64,000 bases of DNA. It comes from Planctomycetota bacterium (lineage in GTDB: Bacteria; Planctomycetota; UBA1135; GCA-002686595). How positions within the stretch are numbered: the first letter of the stretch is position 1; every line of letters starts with the position of its first letter. The notes beneath the pieces are model-generated. The model worked only from the letters and a program-made list of their open reading frames with translations, was not told the origin of the DNA and did not search any database. The DNA lies in the NCBI GenBank assembly GCA_002862085.1, contig PKCK01000092.1, positions 1-64,000 on the forward strand, in the 5' to 3' direction. This document shows, piece by piece, positions 46,101 through 55,488 of the stretch. Made by a program: the position numbers and the translations under genes.

Positions 46101-46781
46101 CTGCCGCAGCATCTCCGCCGCGAAGTTCAACGGGATGACACGCGAAGGGTCCCGTGGTTCCTGGTGCTCGATGGGCAGGCACGCGAGCCAGCCCAGGGTC
46201 GCGAGGCCGACGTACACCACCCCCGGGATCCAGAGGCGGTCGCCGAAGTGCTCGGCCAGGGTGCCCGCCAGAACGATCCCGCCGAGGATCGCGACGGTCG
46301 TGCTCGTCTGGATCAGGGCGTTCGCCCGCGACATGTCCCGGCCGGGGATGATCTCCCGCAAGATGCCGTACTTGGAGGGCCCGAAGAGCGCGCTCTGGGC
46401 TCCCATGAGGAACACCACCGCGAGCAGCGCGGCGTAGCTCTGCAAGGAGAGGGCGATCGTCGCCGCGCCCATGACGACGATCTCGAGGACGTTCGCCGCC
46501 TTGATGATCGACGACTTGGAGAGGCGGTCGGCGAGCGCGCCCGTGGACGTGCAGAGGAGCACGAAGGGCAGCGCGAAGAGCGTCGCCGGGAGCCACTGAC
46601 GGCTGGTCCCGTCGGAGCTCACGGCGAGCGGATCAGCCGCCATCCACGGCAGCGCCTCCGCGGTAGCCGCGGAGACGGTGAGCAACAGGATCAGCTGCTT
46701 GAACGCGTTGTCGTTGAAGGCTCCGAGGAACTGGGAGCCGATGAGGGCGCTGAAGGAGCGTCGCTTGAGGGGTCCGAGCAT
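43185..46781 (-). CDS. Lysophospholipid transporter - PlsC acyltransferase - acyl-ACP synthetase fusion
   Basis: A 1198-residue three-part protein. Residues about 1-420 are an MFS transporter like LplT (SALIGSQFLGAFNDNAFKQL start, MGAQSALFGPSKYGIL). Residues about 430-620 are a PlsC acyltransferase with ANHVSFVDAVLIAAVAG (HxxxxD) and EGAITRSG. Residues about 650-1180 are an AMP-forming acyl-ACP/CoA synthetase with ATIIFSSGSTGAPKGVMLSH, EGYGCTELSP, YTTGDIGYLD and DRLSRFSKIGGEMV. E. coli has LplT and bifunctional Aas as separate proteins that import lysophospholipids and re-acylate them. The fusion does all three steps in the inner membrane. A TACCAT hexamer lies 23 nt before the ATG. Confidence 0.93.
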   Translation of the reverse strand: MLGPLKRRSFSALIGSQFLGAFNDNAFKQLILLLTVSAATAEALPWMAADPLAVSSDGTSRQWLPATLFALPFVLLCTSTGALADRLSKSSIIKAANVLEIVVMGAATIALSLQSYAALLAVVFLMGAQSALFGPSKYGILREIIPGRDMSRANALIQTSTTVAILGGIVLAGTLAEHFGDRLWIPGVVYVGLATLGWLACLPIEHQEPRDPSRVIPLNFAAEMLRQSRSVRGVPHLGVSIAGSAVYYFVGALVVLIVNEYGLTTLELDKEETSLLLLPVALGIAVGAVIASRLSGDRIEPGLTPLGLLGMAGSLLAIQAAPLSTQWVAICLSVLGVSSGVFSLPVRTLCQVLPPDATRGSVLGFSQGMDFIGILLAGPALALMQAGGLTPPGMIAVTGVLLVIAFLASLRFAAHFTVRFLIWILAHAVYRTRIRGSERIPERGGALLVANHVSFVDAVLIAAVAGRDVRFLMFRGFFEVPLLGWFARRMGAIPVSGRDSQEEKEAALGQAVEAARAGELVCIFAEGAITRSGHTMPFRTGLERIARNARIPVLPVALDRLWGSIFSFSGGRAFRKLPRRFPYKVDIAIGEALSPDVDAFTVRQRIQEQIAALRTERQGRRGSLAWRFLREARSYARHPAIVCGTGVSLSYRELLVGSLCMREALRPLLGQGKNVAVLLPPGAGGALANIALALEGRATVNLNYTLQNADLAEMCERADCGSIITARRFLGALERESPLPPDRTILLEDVRPAITTGMKLGFLAKSFLPGTWLANFEAPSPRGGAPASEETATIIFSSGSTGAPKGVMLSHSNVLSNAQSVLQVISLGPGDAVLGILPFFHSFGYTVTLWTTLLSGSKAVYHANPLDAKVIGEMCGEHGVTITIGTPTFYQSYLRRCAPEQFARVRVALSGAAKLSQALAAAWKAKFGSQLMEGYGCTELSPVVSANLPGGDDAPRRARSHRPGSIGRPLPGVAVRIVDQDAYPASVVERGVGDAGLILAKGPNVMQGYLGMPEKTAEVLIDGWYTTGDIGYLDRDGFLFITDRLSRFSKIGGEMVPHGRVEEALQDLAMELSRGHEGALDEDAAPPAIAVTAVEDETKGEQLVVLHAGLPFDGALLHEGLGETDLPNLFQPKPAMYFEVGEIPMLGTGKVDLKGLKDLAQAVLDLPPEERRRPLTLALLDAVRGAAGRAEEKPAAES

Positions 46782-46804
46782 GGTGTTCAGTCCGCGCCGC
46801 CGCG

Positions 46805-46810
46805 ATGGTA
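46805..46810 (-). promoter_or_regulatory. Putative -10 hexamer of the transporter-acyltransferase fusion gene
   Basis: The minus strand reads TACCAT, ending 23 nt before the ATG at 46781. Confidence 0.3.
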
Positions 46811-46983
46811 CGGCTCACGAGGAGGATCGGACATCACGGGCCGCGCCGAAGCACAAGGGTTCGAAGCGGGCTGTCAAGCGACGCTGATCGATGCGGCTGC
46901 CCCGTCCGGATACGAGCGCGCCCCCTCACCCGGCGACGCGACGGTCGGCGGACGAGAGGGCGCGGCTCCGGACGTGAGGCCCC

Positions 46984-48735
<1,752 letters not shown>

Positions 48736-48800
48736 GTGGGTCACGGGGCGAGTGGGATGATTCTGAGAGAGGGCCCCTCCAGGAGGCTCCAGTGCCCGGA

Positions 48801-48829
48801 ATGCCGCGAAGCGCCTGTCTTCGCGGCGT
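48801..48829. repeat. Hairpin in the thiC leader, upstream of the riboswitch
   Basis: A 9-bp perfect stem (GCCGCGAAG/CTTCGCGGC) with a 7-nt loop, extended by one G-T and one A-T pair. It lies inside a wider GGAGGC/GCCTCC repeat (48782-48841). It sits between the putative thiC promoter and the aptamer. It could be a processing or stability element, or a terminator for read-through. Confidence 0.4.
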
Positions 48830-48864
48830 GACAGGGCCTCCGTGAGTGGCCTTTCGCGGGAACG

Positions 48865-48870
48865 ATCATA
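48865..48870 (-). promoter_or_regulatory. Putative -10 hexamer of thiC
   Basis: The minus strand reads TATGAT in a locally AT-rich stretch, giving a leader of roughly 215 nt that contains the hairpin at 48801-48829 and the TPP aptamer. No clear -35 element was found. Confidence 0.35.
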
Positions 48871-48988
48871 GAAGATTCACCGCCCATGCCATCAGATATA
48901 GGAGCCAGGGCTCCTGCGCCATGCGCCGCTCTGCCTCGCCGCTCTTCCCGACTGTGCGGCACACCCTCTCCCATCCGCCCATCGAACG

Positions 48989-51217
48989 ATGAACAAAGAC
49001 CGCTTGCTTCGCTTCGCGACGCGCGTCCTGATCGTGTTCGGCTGCACCGCGGCCTTCACGAACTGGACCTTCGCCTTCCAGTGATGAGGCGCCGGCCCTC
49101 GCGCTCCCGGTGGGAGCGCGCCCGGTGACACCGCCGGCGGCGGTGGTGGCAGTCAAGGTCCTGGCGCGACGGGCGGCGGCGGAGGGCCGGCCGGACCCAG
49201 CGGCCCGGCTGGACCGCCCGCGCCCGGAGCCCCCCCCGCGGGCAACCCCGGGGCCATGGGCGTGCCCGAGGTCCCGACGGGCATGGGAGGCCTCCCGGTC
49301 CTGCCCGGCGAGGATCCCTACGACCTCGACCGCTACGGCCAGACGACCGATCCGAACGACTGGCAGCTGTGGTGGCAGTTCAACCGCGACCGCTTCCTGC
49401 GCTTCTCCGGCATCAACACCGGCGGTGCGTACACCGGCTCCGACGGCGTCTACCTCGGCCGCGGCCAGGTCAGCCGCGAGACCATCGGCGGGCGCGCGAG
49501 CGATGCGCTGATCGACACGGTGCTCTCCGACGCCCTCCAGAAGGGCATCCAGAAGGGCTGCACCAACCGATTCAGCCAGAGCGCTCTCGTCGCGATGTCC
49601 AAGGTCGGTGGCGAGCACCAGCGCGTCTACGACTTCATGACCCGTTGGTACCTCGCCAACGGCACGCCCGAGATGCATCCGACCGCGGCCTTCCTCCTCG
49701 GAGTGATGGGCGGCGAGCAGAACATCGAGCTCCTGCGCGACATCGCCCTCAACACGAAGGCAGGCTGCGAGGCTATCACGCCCGGGGGCAAGCCGACGAC
49801 GGCGCGGGTCCCCATGGACATCCGCTCCTTCGCCGCCTACGGCCTCGGCATGATCGGCTCGCGCTCCCCCAAGCAGGAGGTGCGCCAGGCGATCGTCGAG
49901 GCACTCGTCGAGATCATCGAGAACGACGCGAGCGAGGCCAACGACGCACGCGTCGCCGCGATGATCGCCATGGGCCTCGTGCCCCTGCACGTCGACGAGG
50001 ACGTCGTGGCGTGCTACTGCGGCACCTGCGTGGTCCCCGATCCCCACACGTCGCTGCGGCCCCAGGTCACGTACCTGATGCGCTACTTCACCGCGACGAA
50101 GGAGTTCGATCCGGTGCTGCGCTCCCACACCGCGACCACCCTGGCTCGCCTCGTGGCCGCTCGTCCCGAGGGCATGACCAACCGCATGAAGGAGGGCGTC
50201 GCAGAGGTCCTCATCCGCGCGCTGCGGAAGTCCTCGCGCCAGCCCGAGAACGTGCGCGAGAGCTCGGTGCTCGCCCTGGGCCTGATCGGCGACGCCGACG
50301 ACGACGCGGTCGACGAATGGATCCGCTGGCAGATCCGCAAGTCGATCAAGTCCGGCGGCGACATGGAGAAGCGCTTCGCGCTGATCTCCCTGGCCGAGGT
50401 CGGCGGCCACCGCGGGCAGGGCGATGAGCCCTTCAGCGCGCTGGCCGAGATTCGCTCGACCCTGCGGGGCGAGCTCGTGCGCGGCAAGAAGCGCGTGAAG
50501 CCCTGGGCTGCCCTCGCGGTCGGCGTGCTCGGCTTCGAGCTCGGCGCCAAGGGCCAGGCCCTCGACGTGGAGCTGGACACCGCTCTCGGCAACGTCATCC
50601 GCGCGGGCAAGCGCGTGGACGACCTCGGTGCTTTCGCCCTCGCAGCAGGCATGCGCGGGTCCATCGCTCTCATGCCCAAGCTGCGGCCGAAGGTCGAGCG
50701 CACCCGCGACGCGGCCGCCCGCGGCTACGTCGCGATGGGCCTCGGGATGCTCCAGGACAAGGAGTCGATCGAGGTGCTCAAGGAGACCTTCGCCGAGGGC
50801 CAGGGTGCACCGGTGCTGCAGATGCGCACGGGCCTCGCGCTCGGCCTCCTCGGAGAGGGCAGCGTGGTCGACGGGCTGCTCGAGTCCATGAGGAAGGCCG
50901 CTGCGGCCTACGAGGCGCTCGACAAGAACGCGACCGAGCGCCAGCGACTCGAGGCCGAGGGCGAGCTCGTCGCAGCGATCACGGCCCTCGGGTACATCGG
51001 GGACAAGCGCGCGCTCGACGAGCTCTGCCGCATCACGGTGGACGACGAGGACGAGTTCCCGCCGGCGGCTCGCGAGGCCGCCGTGGTGGGCCTCGGGATG
51101 CTGGGCGACCGCTCCCCGCAACCGTGGCGCCTGGCGCTGACCCTGGGCGCCAACTACCGCGCCCGCACAGCGACCCTCACCACCGGTGAGCGCACCGGAG
51201 TCCTCGACCTCGAGTGA
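48989..51217 (+). CDS. Secreted HEAT-repeat protein with tandem in-frame TGA codons (probable Sec-Sec selenoprotein)
   Basis: From ATG 48989 the frame encodes a signal peptide (MNKDRLLRFATR, then VLIVFGCTAAFTNW, likely cut after TFA). It then meets two consecutive TGA codons (49082-49087). It continues in the same frame through a Gly/Pro/Ala-rich linker (GAGPRAPGGSAPGDTAGGGG...) into the conventional ORF that starts at ATG 49256. That ORF alone has no signal peptide. The remaining 650 residues hold about ten HEAT-type helical repeats (AAYGLGMIG, SVLALGLIGD, GYVAMGLGML, TGLALGLLGE, ITALGYIGD, AVVGLGMLGD) and a CYCGTC motif. A SECIS-like hairpin (49100-49120) follows the TGAs. With recoding the protein has 742 residues. 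If the TGAs are true stops, the gene starts at 49256. The HEAT call is sure; the recoding is an inference. Confidence 0.72.
49082..49087 (+). other. Tandem TGA-TGA, candidate Sec-Sec dipeptide
   Basis: Two adjacent in-frame TGA codons (codons 32 and 33), a few residues after the predicted signal-peptide cleavage site. The window also contains selA and a Sec-containing selD. The alternative is that these are ordinary double stops of a 31-codon ORF. Confidence 0.6.
49100..49120 (+). promoter_or_regulatory. SECIS-like hairpin after the tandem TGA
   Basis: A perfect 9-bp stem (CGCGCTCCC/GGGAGCGCG) closes a GGT loop. The first loop G lies 25 nt after the first TGA and 22 nt after the second, inside the 16-37 nt window for bacterial SECIS elements, and the loop begins with G as the consensus requires. 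Confidence 0.6.
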
Positions 51218-51225
51218 CGCCTCTC

Positions 51226-51247
51226 CCCGCTGGCTGCTGCCAGCGGG
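51226..51247. terminator. Hairpin 9 bp after the HEAT-protein stop
   Basis: A 9-bp perfect stem (CCCGCTGGC/GCCAGCGGG) with a TGCT loop. No T-tract follows. Its position directly after the stop fits a terminator. Confidence 0.5.
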
Positions 51248-51263
51248 AACGGTCCTGTAAGCT

Positions 51264-51295
51264 CGGGCCCGCGCGGTGACAGCCGCGCGGGCCCG
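51264..51295. terminator. Second strong hairpin before the metallopeptidase gene
   Basis: A 13-bp perfect GC stem (CGGGCCCGCGCGG and complement) with a TGACAG loop, 46 bp after the HEAT-protein stop and 45 bp before the next ATG. A TAAGCT hexamer at 51258-51263 immediately precedes it, so it might instead be a 5'-leader structure of the metallopeptidase mRNA. Confidence 0.5.
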
Positions 51296-51340
51296 CTTCG
51301 CGTCCGAAGGCCCCGCGCGTGCAGAGCCCACCCTCTCCCC

Positions 51341-52351
51341 ATGCACTGGTCCGAACTCCCCCGCGAAGCGCTGCTCGACAGGCGCATCGGGGACCTCGGC
51401 GTGACCATCGAGGATTCGCCACTGGCGCCGCGCCTCGCGGCCCTGGATCGAGAGCTGGAGGCTCGCGGCCTGCTCTTCCGACCCTACACCTGGCTCTCCA
51501 CGGAGTGGTTCGCGCCGGATGGCGCCACGGGCTTCGCGATTCCGTTCTTCCTCGCCCACCCGCGGCTCGTCAGGCTCGAGAGGAGCCAGATGCTCGAGGT
51601 GGAGGGAGGATCCGCGGCGGAGTGCATGAAGCTCCTGCGCCACGAGACCGCCCACGCCATCGACAACGCCTATGGCCTGCGGCGGCGCCGCCGCTTCCGC
51701 GACATCTTCGGCCGGCCGGGGCTTCCCTACCGCGCGAGCTACTCGCCCGACCCGACGAGCCGCGACTACGTCCTTCACCTGGATTACTGGTACTCCCAGT
51801 CCCACCCCCTCGAGGACTTCGCGGAGACCTTCGCGGTCTGGCTCGGACCCGGTAGCCGCTGGCGCAAGCGGTACGCGGGCTGGCCCGCCCTCGAGAAGCT
51901 CCTCTACGTGGACGAGCTGATGGACGAGATTCGTGACGCGCCGCCGAAGCTCCGCACGCGGCGCCGCGAGGAGCCGGCCCACGGAGTCCAGCGGACACTG
52001 CGCGCCTACTACGCGCAGAAGAAGGCCCACTACGCGGAAGAAGCCACGCCGGCCTTCGACGGCCAGCTCGAGCGAGCCTTCGCTCTCCCCGAGGACGCGG
52101 CGCCGCGCGCCCCCCGGCTCGCCCCCTTCCTCCGCGAGCATCGACGTGACCTCGTCGCGCGGGTCGCCCGCTCCACCGGCCAGCACCGCTACCTGCTCGA
52201 CCACGTGGTCCGCGAGATGATCGCCCGGGCCAAGTCCCGGGAGCTGCGCCTCTCCTCCAGCCGGGAGTCTTCGCTGCTCGACGCGGCCGTCGTCCTCACG
52301 TCCCTCACCGGCCACTTCCTCTACGGCGGCTCGCCCCGCTACCACCGCTGA
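51341..52351 (+). CDS. Putative zinc metallopeptidase (HExxH, Peptidase_Mx-like)
   Basis: A 336-residue predicted soluble protein. H101-E102-T-A-H105 (LLRHETAHAIDNAYG) is a gluzincin-type zinc site. HPLEDFAETFAVWL at about 155-168 supplies the probable third ligand (Glu158 or Glu162). The length and spacing match the putative zinc-binding metallopeptidase family found in many Planctomycetota and Proteobacteria. It has no signal peptide, so it should act in the cytoplasm. An ATP-grasp ligase gene begins 10 bp downstream, so the two are an operon and probably make and trim the same product. Confidence 0.8.
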   Translation: MHWSELPREALLDRRIGDLGVTIEDSPLAPRLAALDRELEARGLLFRPYTWLSTEWFAPDGATGFAIPFFLAHPRLVRLERSQMLEVEGGSAAECMKLLRHETAHAIDNAYGLRRRRRFRDIFGRPGLPYRASYSPDPTSRDYVLHLDYWYSQSHPLEDFAETFAVWLGPGSRWRKRYAGWPALEKLLYVDELMDEIRDAPPKLRTRRREEPAHGVQRTLRAYYAQKKAHYAEEATPAFDGQLERAFALPEDAAPRAPRLAPFLREHRRDLVARVARSTGQHRYLLDHVVREMIARAKSRELRLSSSRESSLLDAAVVLTSLTGHFLYGGSPRYHR

Positions 52352-52361
52352 CGCACCCACG

Positions 52362-53399
52362 ATGCCCCGCTCGTCCAGGCTTCGAATCGCCGTGCTCATG
52401 CACGAGGCTCTCGTCCCGCCCGAGTCCATCGCGGGCCTCGACGACGAGCAGGTCGATCAATTCAAGATGGAGTACGACGTCACGACCGCGCTCCAGGGCC
52501 TCGGGCATGACGTGATCCACGTGCCGGTCGCCGACGAGCTCAAACCGATCCGGGCGGCGCTCCGGGAACACCGGCCCCACGTGGCCTTCAACCTCCTGAT
52601 GCACTTCCACGACGCGGGGATCTACGACTCCGCGGTCGTCGCCTGGCTCGAGCTGCGCAAACAGCGCTACACCGGCTGCAACCCTCGCGGCTTGCTCGTG
52701 GCCAACGACAAGGCCCTCTGCAAGAAGGTCCTCCACTACCACAGGATCCGCGCGCCGAAGTTCTTCGTCGTGCCCCGCGGGAAAGCTCCCAAGAAGCTCC
52801 CGAAGGGCCTCCGCTGGCCGCTCTTCGTGAAGTCGCGCAGCGAGCACTCGTCCACGGGGATCAGCCAGGCCTCGATCGTCCACGACCCCGAGCAGCTGAG
52901 CGCCCGGGTCAACTACGTCCACGAGCAGGTGGGGACCGCAGCACTTTGCGAGGAGTACATCGAGGGGCGCGAGCTCACCATCGGCGTGCTCGGCAACAAG
53001 CGCGTCGAGGTCTCGCCGGTGTGGGAGATCTTCATGGACGACCTGCCCGCCGGCGTGGCGAACATCACCACGAGCCGCGTGAAGTGGGATCGCGCCTACC
53101 AGAAGAAGATCGGCCTGCGCACCGGCCCCGCGGAGGGCCTCGACGGGGCCACCGTCGCGCGCATCCAGCGCACCGCTCGGCGTATCCACCGCGCACTGGG
53201 GCTCTCCGGTTACAGCCGCATCGACATGCGGATGGACGCGGACGGCCAGGTCTGGATCCTCGAGGCGAATCCCAATCCCGACCTGTGCTTCGGCGAGGAC
53301 TTCGCCGAGAGCTTCGAGACGCGCGGCTACTCCTACCCCGAGCTCCTGATGAAGATCGTGCGCCTCGGCCGCTCCTACGAGGCCCCCTGGATGGGCTGA
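52362..53399 (+). CDS. ATP-grasp ligase, D-Ala-D-Ala ligase-like
   Basis: A 345-residue ATP-grasp enzyme. Elements resembling Ddl can be read: RPHVAFNLLMHFHDAGIYDS, GLLVANDKALCKKVLHYHRI, PLFVKSRSEHSSTGIS (ATP lysine), CEEYIEGRELTIGVLGNKR and the metal site WILEANPNPDL. It forms an amide or peptide bond through an acyl-phosphate. A true Ddl is possible because thrS and the mur cluster follow. Pairing with a metallopeptidase and its Ddl-atypical N-terminus (LMHEALVPPESI) suggest a dedicated peptide- or amine-ligating role instead. Confidence 0.82.
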   Translation: MPRSSRLRIAVLMHEALVPPESIAGLDDEQVDQFKMEYDVTTALQGLGHDVIHVPVADELKPIRAALREHRPHVAFNLLMHFHDAGIYDSAVVAWLELRKQRYTGCNPRGLLVANDKALCKKVLHYHRIRAPKFFVVPRGKAPKKLPKGLRWPLFVKSRSEHSSTGISQASIVHDPEQLSARVNYVHEQVGTAALCEEYIEGRELTIGVLGNKRVEVSPVWEIFMDDLPAGVANITTSRVKWDRAYQKKIGLRTGPAEGLDGATVARIQRTARRIHRALGLSGYSRIDMRMDADGQVWILEANPNPDLCFGEDFAESFETRGYSYPELLMKIVRLGRSYEAPWMG

Positions 53400-53417
53400 C
53401 GCTGGATCGGCGTCAGC
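53395..53417. terminator. Hairpin overlapping the ATP-grasp stop codon
   Basis: An 8-bp perfect repeat (GCTGACGC/GCGTCAGC) with a 7-nt loop includes the TGA stop at 53397-53399. It is possibly part of a double terminator with 53472-53506. Confidence 0.35.
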
Positions 53418-53471
53418 GAATGCGCCAGGAACGTCACCGAGCCATCGGGCGAGGAACGGATCCTGACGAGA

Positions 53472-53506
53472 AGCGGCGGGCCCCCCCGAACCGGGGGCCC
53501 GCCGCT
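53472..53506. terminator. 14-bp hairpin between ATP-grasp gene and thrS
   Basis: A 14-bp perfect stem (AGCGGCGGGCCCCC and complement) with a 7-nt loop, in the 132-bp gap between two converging genes. It is a likely bidirectional terminator; TCCTCG follows on the plus strand. Confidence 0.65.
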
Positions 53507-53531
53507 CCTCGAATCAGCGCGGGTCCTCCGA

Positions 53532-55328
53532 TCAGGCGCTCGGCTCGGGGAGCTCGAGGGACTTCGTGTCCCGCAGCCCGCGGATCATGTCGAGGAAGGT
53601 CTCGAAGGGGACGACGACCTGCTCGCGCGTGCCGCGGCGGCGGACCGCGACGGTCCCCTCCTCGGCCTCACGCTCACCGGCGATCAGCATGTAGGGCGTC
53701 TGCGCCCGCTGAGCCTCCTTGATCTTCTTGTTCATGTGGCCGGCGTCGAGCATGGCGTCGACGCGGAACAGCTCCGACTCCAGGCGCTCGGCGACGCCCC
53801 TGGCGTAGTCGGCGTGCTCCTCACGGATCGGGATCACGGCCACCTGGCTGGGCGCGATCCAGAAGGGGAACTTGCCGCCGAAGTGCTCGATGAGCCCCCC
53901 GACGAAGCGCTCGAGGCTCCCCAGGATCGCCCGGTGCACCATGATCGGCCTCATCTGCGAACCGTCGGGCGCGGTGTAGGCGAGGTCGAAGCGCTCGGGG
54001 AGATTGAAGTCGCACTGGATGGTGCTGTTCTGCCACTCGCGACCCAGCGCGTCCTTGATCTTGTAATCGATCTTGGGGCCGTAGAAGGCGCCACCGCCCT
54101 CGTCGAGCTCGAGCTCGAGGTCCACGGCGGCGGCCGCCTGGCGCAGGCTCTCGGTGGCCCGCTCCCAGATCTCGTCGTCGCCGATCGTCTTCTCCGCTGG
54201 CTTGGTGGCCAGGTACGCCTTGTACTCGAACCCGAAGGTCGTGAGGACGGTGTCCACGAGCCTGCAGACGCCTGCGATCTCGTCGGCGAGCTGGTCCGGC
54301 GTGCAGAAGATGTGCGCGTCGTCCTGGGTGAACCCGCGCACGCGGAGCATCCCGTGGACGACACCGGAACGCTCGTAGCGGTAGACGGTGCCGAGCTCCG
54401 CCCAGCGCAGGGGGAGCTCACGATAGCTGCGCCCACGATCCTTGAAGATCAGCGCATGGCCCGGACAGTTCATCGGCTTGATGCGGTACGGCAGCTCGTC
54501 GAGCTCCATGGGCGCGTACATCATCTCGCCGTAGTTCTGCAGGTGGCCCGAGACCGCGAAGAGGCTCTCGCGGGACACGTGAGGCGTGTACACGGGCTTG
54601 TAGCCGCCGGCCGTGTGCAGGTCCCACCAGTAACGCTCGAGCTCGCGGCGCACGACGCCCAGGTTCGGGTGCCAGAAGACGAAACCCGCGCCCGCGTTCG
54701 CGTGAACGCTGAAGAGGTCGAGATCCGTGCCGAGCTTGCGGTGGTCCCGCTTCTTGACCTCCTCGAGCCACTCGAGGTGCTCCTTCAGCGCGTCCTTCGT
54801 CCAGAAGGCGGTCCCGTAGATGCGCTGGAGCATCGGGTTCTTCTCATCACCCCGCCAGTAGGCGCCGGCGACGTGCTGGAGCTTGAAGTGGAACTCGTGC
54901 TCGCTGAGCGAGTCCACGTGCGGTCCCTCGCACAGATCGCCCCAGCGATCCTCGCCGTCGCCGTGGAAGTAGAAGGAGATCTCCTCGCCCTCGGGGATGA
55001 GGTCGAGGCCCTCGATCTTGAACTCCTGCCCCCAGGACCGGAGCCGCTCGCGCGCCTCTTCCCGGGTGAACACCTCCTTCTCGATCTTCGGAGAGCGGTT
55101 CGCGATGCGCCGCATCTCCTTCTCGATCTTGCGCAGGTCCTTGTCGGTGAGCTGCTCGGGGAGGTCGAAGTCGTAGTAGAAGCCGTGCTCGATGGAGGGC
55201 CCGAAGCCGAACTGGGCCTCGGGGAAGAGCTTCTGCACGGCCGACGCCATCAGGTGGGCGACGGAATGGCGGAGGGTCGACAGCGGGTGGGGCCCCTCCA
55301 CCTGAGGAGCCGGGTCTGCCTGGATCAT
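53532..55328 (-). CDS. thrS: Threonyl-tRNA synthetase (without TGS domain)
   Basis: A 598-residue class II synthetase. The second additional domain region is present (RHSVAHLMASAVQKLFPEAQ, the HxxxH editing site; WGDLCEGPHVDS). The catalytic core carries KPMNCPGHALIFK, RVRGFTQDDAHIFC and PIMVHRAILGSLERFVGGL, and the anticodon-binding domain completes it (VAVIPIREEHADYA, GHMNKKIKEAQ). The N-terminal TGS domain found in E. coli ThrS is missing; the protein starts directly at the editing domain. Some bacteria naturally lack TGS. A TACTCT hexamer 37 nt upstream may be the promoter. Confidence 0.97.
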   Translation of the reverse strand: MIQADPAPQVEGPHPLSTLRHSVAHLMASAVQKLFPEAQFGFGPSIEHGFYYDFDLPEQLTDKDLRKIEKEMRRIANRSPKIEKEVFTREEARERLRSWGQEFKIEGLDLIPEGEEISFYFHGDGEDRWGDLCEGPHVDSLSEHEFHFKLQHVAGAYWRGDEKNPMLQRIYGTAFWTKDALKEHLEWLEEVKKRDHRKLGTDLDLFSVHANAGAGFVFWHPNLGVVRRELERYWWDLHTAGGYKPVYTPHVSRESLFAVSGHLQNYGEMMYAPMELDELPYRIKPMNCPGHALIFKDRGRSYRELPLRWAELGTVYRYERSGVVHGMLRVRGFTQDDAHIFCTPDQLADEIAGVCRLVDTVLTTFGFEYKAYLATKPAEKTIGDDEIWERATESLRQAAAAVDLELELDEGGGAFYGPKIDYKIKDALGREWQNSTIQCDFNLPERFDLAYTAPDGSQMRPIMVHRAILGSLERFVGGLIEHFGGKFPFWIAPSQVAVIPIREEHADYARGVAERLESELFRVDAMLDAGHMNKKIKEAQRAQTPYMLIAGEREAEEGTVAVRRRGTREQVVVPFETFLDMIRGLRDTKSLELPEPSA

Positions 55329-55365
55329 GGGATCGAGTGTCTGGTTGGTTGTGGGTCCGAGGCGC

Positions 55366-55371
55366 AGAGTA
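55366..55371 (-). promoter_or_regulatory. Putative -10 hexamer of thrS
   Basis: The minus strand reads TACTCT, ending 37 nt before the thrS ATG. No T-box-like structure was recognised in the leader. Confidence 0.3.
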
Positions 55372-55488
55372 TGGACCCGCAGCGCCGCGGACGGAAGCCC
55401 GCCCCTGGCGGACGGTTCTCATCGGTGATCGGTGTGATCGGTCGCTGGTTGGAGCAGGAAGCGGGACCGCGGGAGCCATGGAGGCTCC

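Noticed and set aside
46782-46983. GGGTTCGAA at about 46857 as a tRNA T-loop
   Set aside because: The flanking bases do not form a T-stem and no acceptor stem is found. The 202-bp gap appears to hold only the promoter of the transporter fusion gene.
49084-49128. Stop-start overlap (TGATG) giving a 14-codon ORF after the signal-peptide ORF
   Set aside because: The peptide is Arg-rich with no continuation. The frame that carries on through the TGAs gives a plausible linker and a full domain instead.
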